A program made the position numbers and the translations under genes. This document shows, in pieces, positions 58,959-64,000 of a stretch of 64,000 nucleotides of DNA. The DNA comes from Citrus sinensis (Eukaryota; Streptophyta; Magnoliopsida; Sapindales; Rutaceae), in assembly GCF_022201045.2 (NCBI RefSeq), contig NC_068559.1:23443501-23507500 (forward strand). The letters are read 5' to 3'. The number at the start of each line of letters is the position of its first letter. Positions within the stretch are counted from its first letter, which is position 1. The notes under the pieces are model-generated. The model had not been told where the DNA came from, did not search any database, and saw only the letters and a program-made list of their open reading frames with translations.

Positions 58959-60951
58959 CTAGAACACAGGGGAAGTTGTGGTGGTATGCGTAGAGGAAGA
59001 TGTAGCCGGAGAATTAGCATGATGGCCGCCGTCACTATGACTGCCCCTTTCTTCTGATTGTAAGTGCTCGGATTGTGTCTGTTGAGATATTTGCACTACT
59101 GATGCTGAAGATTGAGGTACTGCAGGCGGTGGTGCAGCTACCGGTGCATAGATTCCGTTGCTTGTGGCAATAGAGCCTGCTTCCCCTGGGGCTTTGGCAG
59201 CAACTGCTGCATAGTCAGGCGCTTGCACCCAAATGCCTCCGACCACCACAAATTGGGGCGCTTGTGGGTTGCCACCGTTGTGCATTGCCGGACTTGGTCT
59301 CCTTGTATGCAGACGATATTTCTGAAACAATTGAAAAGATAAACAACATTAAGACTATGCTTGATATCATTGCTAAGAAGTTACAGTTATGATTGAAGCA
59401 AAACAGATTTGAGATTGCAACAAATTAATCACTATTGCACTGTCATAATCATATATACAAGATGAAAGGAATCTAATAAAGGATATTCCACGCCAAAAAC
59501 CTATAGCAATTTCATAATTGGACAAACATTTGAAATTGATAGAGAAGAATACATCTTCAATTTGATATCTTAGGACTAATCTCGACCATTCAATTATTGC
59601 TACATCGAGGTAACTTGAGTTCCTTATGTTCCACCAATATGAATGCAGTATTATTTTCATCAATTAGACTACATCTTCATGATAAAATCCATCCTAAGTA
59701 TATACATAAATACACACTAACAACATTTTTAAACGGAAATTGATAAACCCAGGTACGGTTTTTAATACGGTGAGTTTCATGAGCAGTGAGCGATTAATAA
59801 AGATACTGACCTGTAGATGGCTCTTGACTTCATCATTAGTAAGCCCATCAACATTCATTAGCTCCCTAATTTGCTTAGGCGTAGCAGCTGCAAACACATT
59901 CAATACCAAATAAATCCTCATATCGATCAGCACCAAAATTCAAAATCCAATTCAATCCCATTAAAATAAAACACACACACGCACACACACAAAACCAATA
60001 AACACATACCATGTGAGCCACCGAGTTGTTGAAGAGCATGCAAGAACCGTCTATGCAATTCAGGCGACCAAGAGCGCCTTTGCTTTCTTTGAGGCTGGCC
60101 CTCTTTATCTTTATCTTTATCATTTTTTTCACCTTTACCAACCGCAGTGTCCGTTGTGGAACTAGCAGCAGCCGTTGGGACCGGAGTATTAACTTTTCCC
60201 AGTCTTTGTTGCTGGTCCTTCTTTTCCCCACATTTTTCTCTGTGAAATGGCTGAAATGCACCTCCACTTCCATTTCTCTTCACTTCAACCACGGTGGCTT
60301 TCCTAGGCACCACCTCCTCCTGCGACAATTTCACTGACTAATTAATTCATAAAGCTTTTTACGTTTTAGTTTATTAATTCCCTAACAAAAGGGTCAGAGG
60401 GTAACGAGCTCGGGATGTTTTCGAAGCAGTACCTCTTTAGGTTGTGGATCTGGGGATTGATTCCACAATTGGACAGATCTAAGCCAGTCTGATTTTTTCT
60501 TGTCACTGTTCTTTTCTTTTTCCCTATTATTGTTTGTAGTAGTAGGCCTGTTTGAATGTCGGTCATCATTATCATTATCATTATCATCATGGGATGAACT
60601 CCTTTTGATAGGAATAAATTCTTCCAGGATAGGACCGTCACTTGATGTTTGCTCCGAACACTCCGATTGTACATGCATGTACTCGGTCGTCGTACCGGAT
60701 AACTCCCTCCTGCATGCTTGAATTGCTGCACCCACCACCAGTACCCACCCAATTAAAAATCCATTAAACTCAATCACCTCTCTTCTTAAAATCCAACCAA
60801 ACCAAAAATATTTTCAAAAACAAAACATACCTTGCGTTACGAGCTCCAAGCACAAAGGAAGTTCGCGTTGAAAGACTTGAATCTTTCGTTTTTCTTCTTC
60901 TAAGGCTTCCACATACTCGTGACACCTCTGCATTTTTTCCGCGTAATCCAT
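58959..60951 (-). CDS. HHO/NIGT1-type GARP transcriptional repressor
   Basis: Five exons on the minus strand: 60951-60831, 60725-60433, 60319-60010, 59887-59811, 59321-58959, encoding 387 aa. The N-terminal helix [20 protein letters not shown] is the family's conserved coiled coil. It is followed by LPLCLEL (residues ~32-38), an LxLxL (EAR) repression motif. A variable acidic and Asn-rich segment (DDNDNDNDD) precedes [18 protein letters not shown], another HHO signature. The GARP/MYB-like DNA-binding domain spans ~217-276: [58 protein letters not shown]. The C-terminus is Ala/Pro/Ser/His-rich. NIGT1/HHO proteins repress nitrate and phosphate starvation genes in the nucleus. Confidence 0.95.
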
Positions 60952-61307
60952 GGTGTCTGACTTTATGTTGGTGAAAAAGTTTAGATTATGGAGAGAGATG
61001 GGTGTAAATGGTGGTTAATATAAGAAGGTGGGGTATGAGACAAAGCATAGAGGGATCCGAACAGGTGAAAGTAAAATCAACGGTGACAGCAGAGGAATAA
61101 AGGATCCGAGCAGAATCAAGAAATGGAATAAACTTAGGAACCCAGATAGAAAAATTAGATAGATAAAAATCGTATTTAATTTTGTATGAATTTGAAGGGA
61201 ACGAGAGGAAGATCCAACGGCAAAGATGAAGCGTAGCGAATAAATCGAAGTCGGGGCGTCGCGTAACAAAAACGAATCTTTCGATTAAAAATTGAAGCTG
61301 TTGTGTT

Positions 61308-61314
<7 letters not shown>

Positions 61315-61342
<28 letters not shown>
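61315..61342. repeat. (GA)n microsatellite in the HHO 5' leader
   Basis: About 14 GA units on the plus strand, so a CT-rich leader on the HHO RNA, just downstream of the TATA box. Confidence 0.9.
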
Positions 61343-61344
<2 letters not shown>

Positions 61345-61352
61345 TGGGTTTG

Positions 61353-61360
61353 TTTATATA
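61353..61360 (-). promoter_or_regulatory. Likely TATA box of the HHO gene
   Basis: The minus strand reads TATATAAA just upstream of the CT-rich tract. This implies a leader of roughly 350-380 bases before the ATG at 60951. Confidence 0.6.
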
Positions 61361-62937
61361 AGGGATGAGAGAGATAGGGTTGAATATTCCAGGTTGTGAT
61401 TCGCTTTTCGTCTCTTCTGTGCGGGCTGGCAATTACGTCACCACCTTTCTCACCTCCTACACAGATAAGATCAAATGACTCTCTCTCTCTCTCTCTCTCT
61501 ATCTAATCTTCCTATGAATACACGTTCTAATAATACCCGGTACAACTTTACTGCCACGTCACTTGTTATCTTACGTGTCAAATTGAAAATGAGCAAGCAC
61601 ACGGAAACGTCGCAGGGGCGTCCTTATAGTAATTTAATTGTATTCGGGCATTTTGGGAAATTTGGATTATCTTTATGTCTTCGATTGGAATATTCTTTGG
61701 ATGGTGAGGAATCACGAGAGCGATCTGCAAGGAAAGAATCTCGTGAGCGTGCACGCACACACACTGCCCACGCCGCGTCTGATTGGGTCTACATGAAATG
61801 TGATCGTGGCTTTTCACGCCCTTTAAGGGCCAACTTTGCTTTATCTTAACCCGCCCTTACCCACTATTCCTTGTTTCACGCTTCGGTGACTTATTTGCAC
61901 AAGCCATCGCAGAGTCAGGGCGCGTGTGAATTCCGTTGCCAGCAAAAGTCGGACACGTAGCGATGGGTGGAGGGCCCACGTTTTCTTTAACGGTGGCGAA
62001 TTGTTACTTCTGATTGAAGGGCCCCACTTTTGTTTATGGAGTACGCACGAAACTGTCGGGACAACTAGTTACTTTCACACGATGGAAATTATCTTATTAC
62101 ATCTAATTGTCAGTCTTGCATCAATGAATTTTTATCGCTTACATCTTAATCTTACATCTTATTGCTCATTTGAGTGATGAGTGAGCTATTAAATTTTTTA
62201 TAAATTTAATTTGTATAAATTAATTTGACATTAACCTATTAATTGAATAAATATATAAAATAATAAAATAAATTATTTGAATTAAGAAATGTTTAATTTA
62301 ATTGACTTAATCATGCCACATTAATTTGTACCAAAAAAAAATTTATATAAGAGTTTGTACGTATATTATTACTCTTTCCTTTGAATGCGAGGATTTTTAG
62401 CTTTGGCTTTAGATAAATACTAATTTTCATTAGTCATTATTCCATTGTAATAATTCCTTATCTCCCTTTCAGAAAAACAAAATAGAACTCATTATCCCTT
62501 GTATCACTTGGCACTCGATAAACTTATCTATCAGATACTTAGGTTGATGATAATAATTATAATAAAAAAGTCTTCTCAAAGATTTTCTTTGCCTAATATT
62601 ATAAAATGTCCAGCTAAAAGTTAAAACCTAAATCCGACATATTGAATTTGAGGTCCAACTTAAAAGTATGAAATTAAAGAAAACAATAAAAAAACTGTCT
62701 CCTAAACTCATATGAAAAATTGAACCAAAAGATTAAGAAGTGCATTGAGCTTGTTTCAACAAAATAAATAAATAAATAATAAAACAAAGCAGCTATTTAA
62801 GAAATGAAAAAGAATTAATAATATATGAATTTTCAAATTTGAACAGTGTGATTCTATGATTTTGATTAGCAATTTGATGAAACGAAGGTTGTGAACTATA
62901 CAATCTTTTAGTAGAGTCGTATATTTCATTAATGATG
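61361..62937. other. Upstream region of the HHO gene
   Basis: The first ~700 bases are relatively GC-rich and include a (CT)n tract (61479-61500). The rest is AT-rich with nothing recognised. Confidence 0.5.
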
Positions 62938-63350
62938 CGTTTACTTCATGGGAATAATAATAATAATAACAACAACAATAATAATGATAATATTGTTAAT
63001 AATGATAATAGTAATAAAAATAAAAATAATTAATAATAACTAAAATAATAAAATTAATGAAATTTAATAATAATAATATAATTATTAATGATATTTAAAA
63101 TAATAAAATTATTTTGTGATTTGAATAAGTGTAATTTAGAAAATATGAAAAAATTAAAAGGATAAAAAAATAAATTTATATTTTATTTTCATTCTCACAT
63201 TCTCATTCCCAACCCCCCATAGGAATGATATTCTCATTCTTTATTTCTAAATTATGTGGGACTCACGTAATTTATTCCATTCTCAAATTCAATTTTGTTA
63301 AGTAAATTTAATTTTAATTCTCATTTTTTATTTCAAGAAGTAAACACACG
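62938..63350. mobile_element. MITE-like element with GTTTACTTC ends
   Basis: GCGTTTACTTCATGGGAATA at the left faces an inverted GTGTTTACTTCTTGAAATA at the right (about 63330-63350). The interior starts with an AAT/AAC/GAT trinucleotide stretch and contains several ATTCTCATTC words. It resembles the element at 25042-25680 in its ends. TSD not resolved. Confidence 0.5.
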
Positions 63351-64000
63351 GTAAGTGAATAGAGATAAATGATTGATGAAACGATGAACATGAAAGTTAA
63401 AGAGAATGTAGAGATAACAATTTATATTTGACAGCACATGAAAAAACTTTTTGTCATGAACATTTCCCTCCAGTGTGAGATGAAACATCAACCGCCGTCC
63501 GTCCATTGTCGTGACGGTAAATGTCTTGTCCATCGCTGGTCCCCAATTCACAATTCACGTGATTGATAAAAAATTTCAAATTTTCGTTTTCACCCACACC
63601 CAGTCAATATGTGGAAGCCATTAATAATATAGATTGGCAACCGATCACTTTCCATTGGCATTTATTTGATATGGTCCAGTGTTTTGTGTGGGCTAGTAAT
63701 CATTGATTTTCTTTTCAAATGTTCAGGAAAGTTTTTGATAAAAATACCAGCATTAGTTAAAACAACATGTCAAATTTAATCCACAAATATTAATAACAAA
63801 AATAAATATAAGTGTAAAAAATTACTTCTTTTTTTTTTTTTAAATTATATAGATAACTATAACAATGTTGAGGTACTAGTTAGCCATCTGTGTTCTGGAT
63901 TTGTTATAACAAACAAACCCAGAATTTTCCCGCCACTGTAACAACCAATAACGCCCTCGAGCACATGGTGTCTTCGTACTTTGAATAAGTAAAAACCAAA
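63351..64000. other. Intergenic end of window
   Basis: Nothing recognised. A minus-strand small ORF (63333-63551) has no known motif. Confidence 0.45.

Overview
The window is nuclear DNA from a flowering plant: AT-rich intergenic sequence, multi-exon genes with GT..AG introns, many small transposon relics and an endogenous plant pararetrovirus. The protein sequences point to a eudicot, probably a rosid. A Citrus-like species is my guess from general resemblance and not something the sequence proves.

Host genes, left to right: (1) the N-terminal 234 codons of an A1-family aspartyl protease of the ASPG1 type (minus, cut by the window start); (2) a 12-exon GDT1-like (UPF0016) Mn/Ca transporter gene (plus, CDS 6761-11182); (3) the chloroplast Clp protease adaptor CLPS1 (minus, 21522-23132); (4) an LHT-type amino acid transporter (minus, 26458-29372); (5) Mediator subunit MED25/PFT1 (minus, 32213-44238, 15 exons, polyQ tail); (6) a BRO1-like domain protein (plus, 46978-49793); (7) a predicted plastid metallo-beta-lactamase-fold protein (plus, 50962-54697); (8) a GARP/MYB-type HHO (NIGT1/HRS1-like) repressor (minus, 58959-60951). 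I rebuilt the exons by hand from splice signals. All seven complete genes close in frame, at 229, 156, 437, 830, 379, 344 and 387 aa. From memory, Arabidopsis has GDT1-like/CLPS1/HHO2 and GDT1-like/LHT-like/MED25/HHO3 as neighbours in two paralogous chromosome 1 blocks. This window looks like the unfractionated version of both.

The main non-host feature is about 8 kb of caulimovirid (endogenous pararetrovirus) DNA at about 12600-20600, inserted between the GDT1-like gene and CLPS1 and read on the minus strand. In viral order it holds a coiled-coil ORF, a coat-protein region with a zinc knuckle, a 30K-type movement protein continuous in frame with a protease-like domain, a protease-RT-RNase H ORF, a probable transactivator ORF, a TATA-bearing promoter region, two leader ORFs, an initiator-tRNA-Met primer binding site and two more small ORFs. 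It is about one genome long and circularly permuted relative to the primer site. It is decayed: two in-frame TGA stops and a frameshift in the coat region, one stop between the movement and protease-like parts, Asn replacing the second Asp of the RT active-site box, and a 29-bp tandem duplication at the transactivator end. Two protease-like (DTG) domains sit in adjacent ORFs, which is its most unusual feature.

Intergenic DNA carries several non-autonomous DNA transposons recognised by terminal inverted repeats: a hAT-like element (2466-3306, 8-bp TSD), two Mutator-like MITEs (3762-4350 and 44545-45199), two PIF/Harbinger-like MITEs (23705-24079 with TAA TSD; 29926-30544 with TTA TSD) and less certain elements near 25042-25680 and 62938-63350. 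There is also a ~100-bp inverted repeat pair flanking 1.5 kb upstream of CLPS1, a U2 snRNA 5'-end fragment at 50124-50161, several microsatellites and a G-run tract in a MED25 intron. I recognised no complete tRNA or rRNA gene and no CRISPR array.
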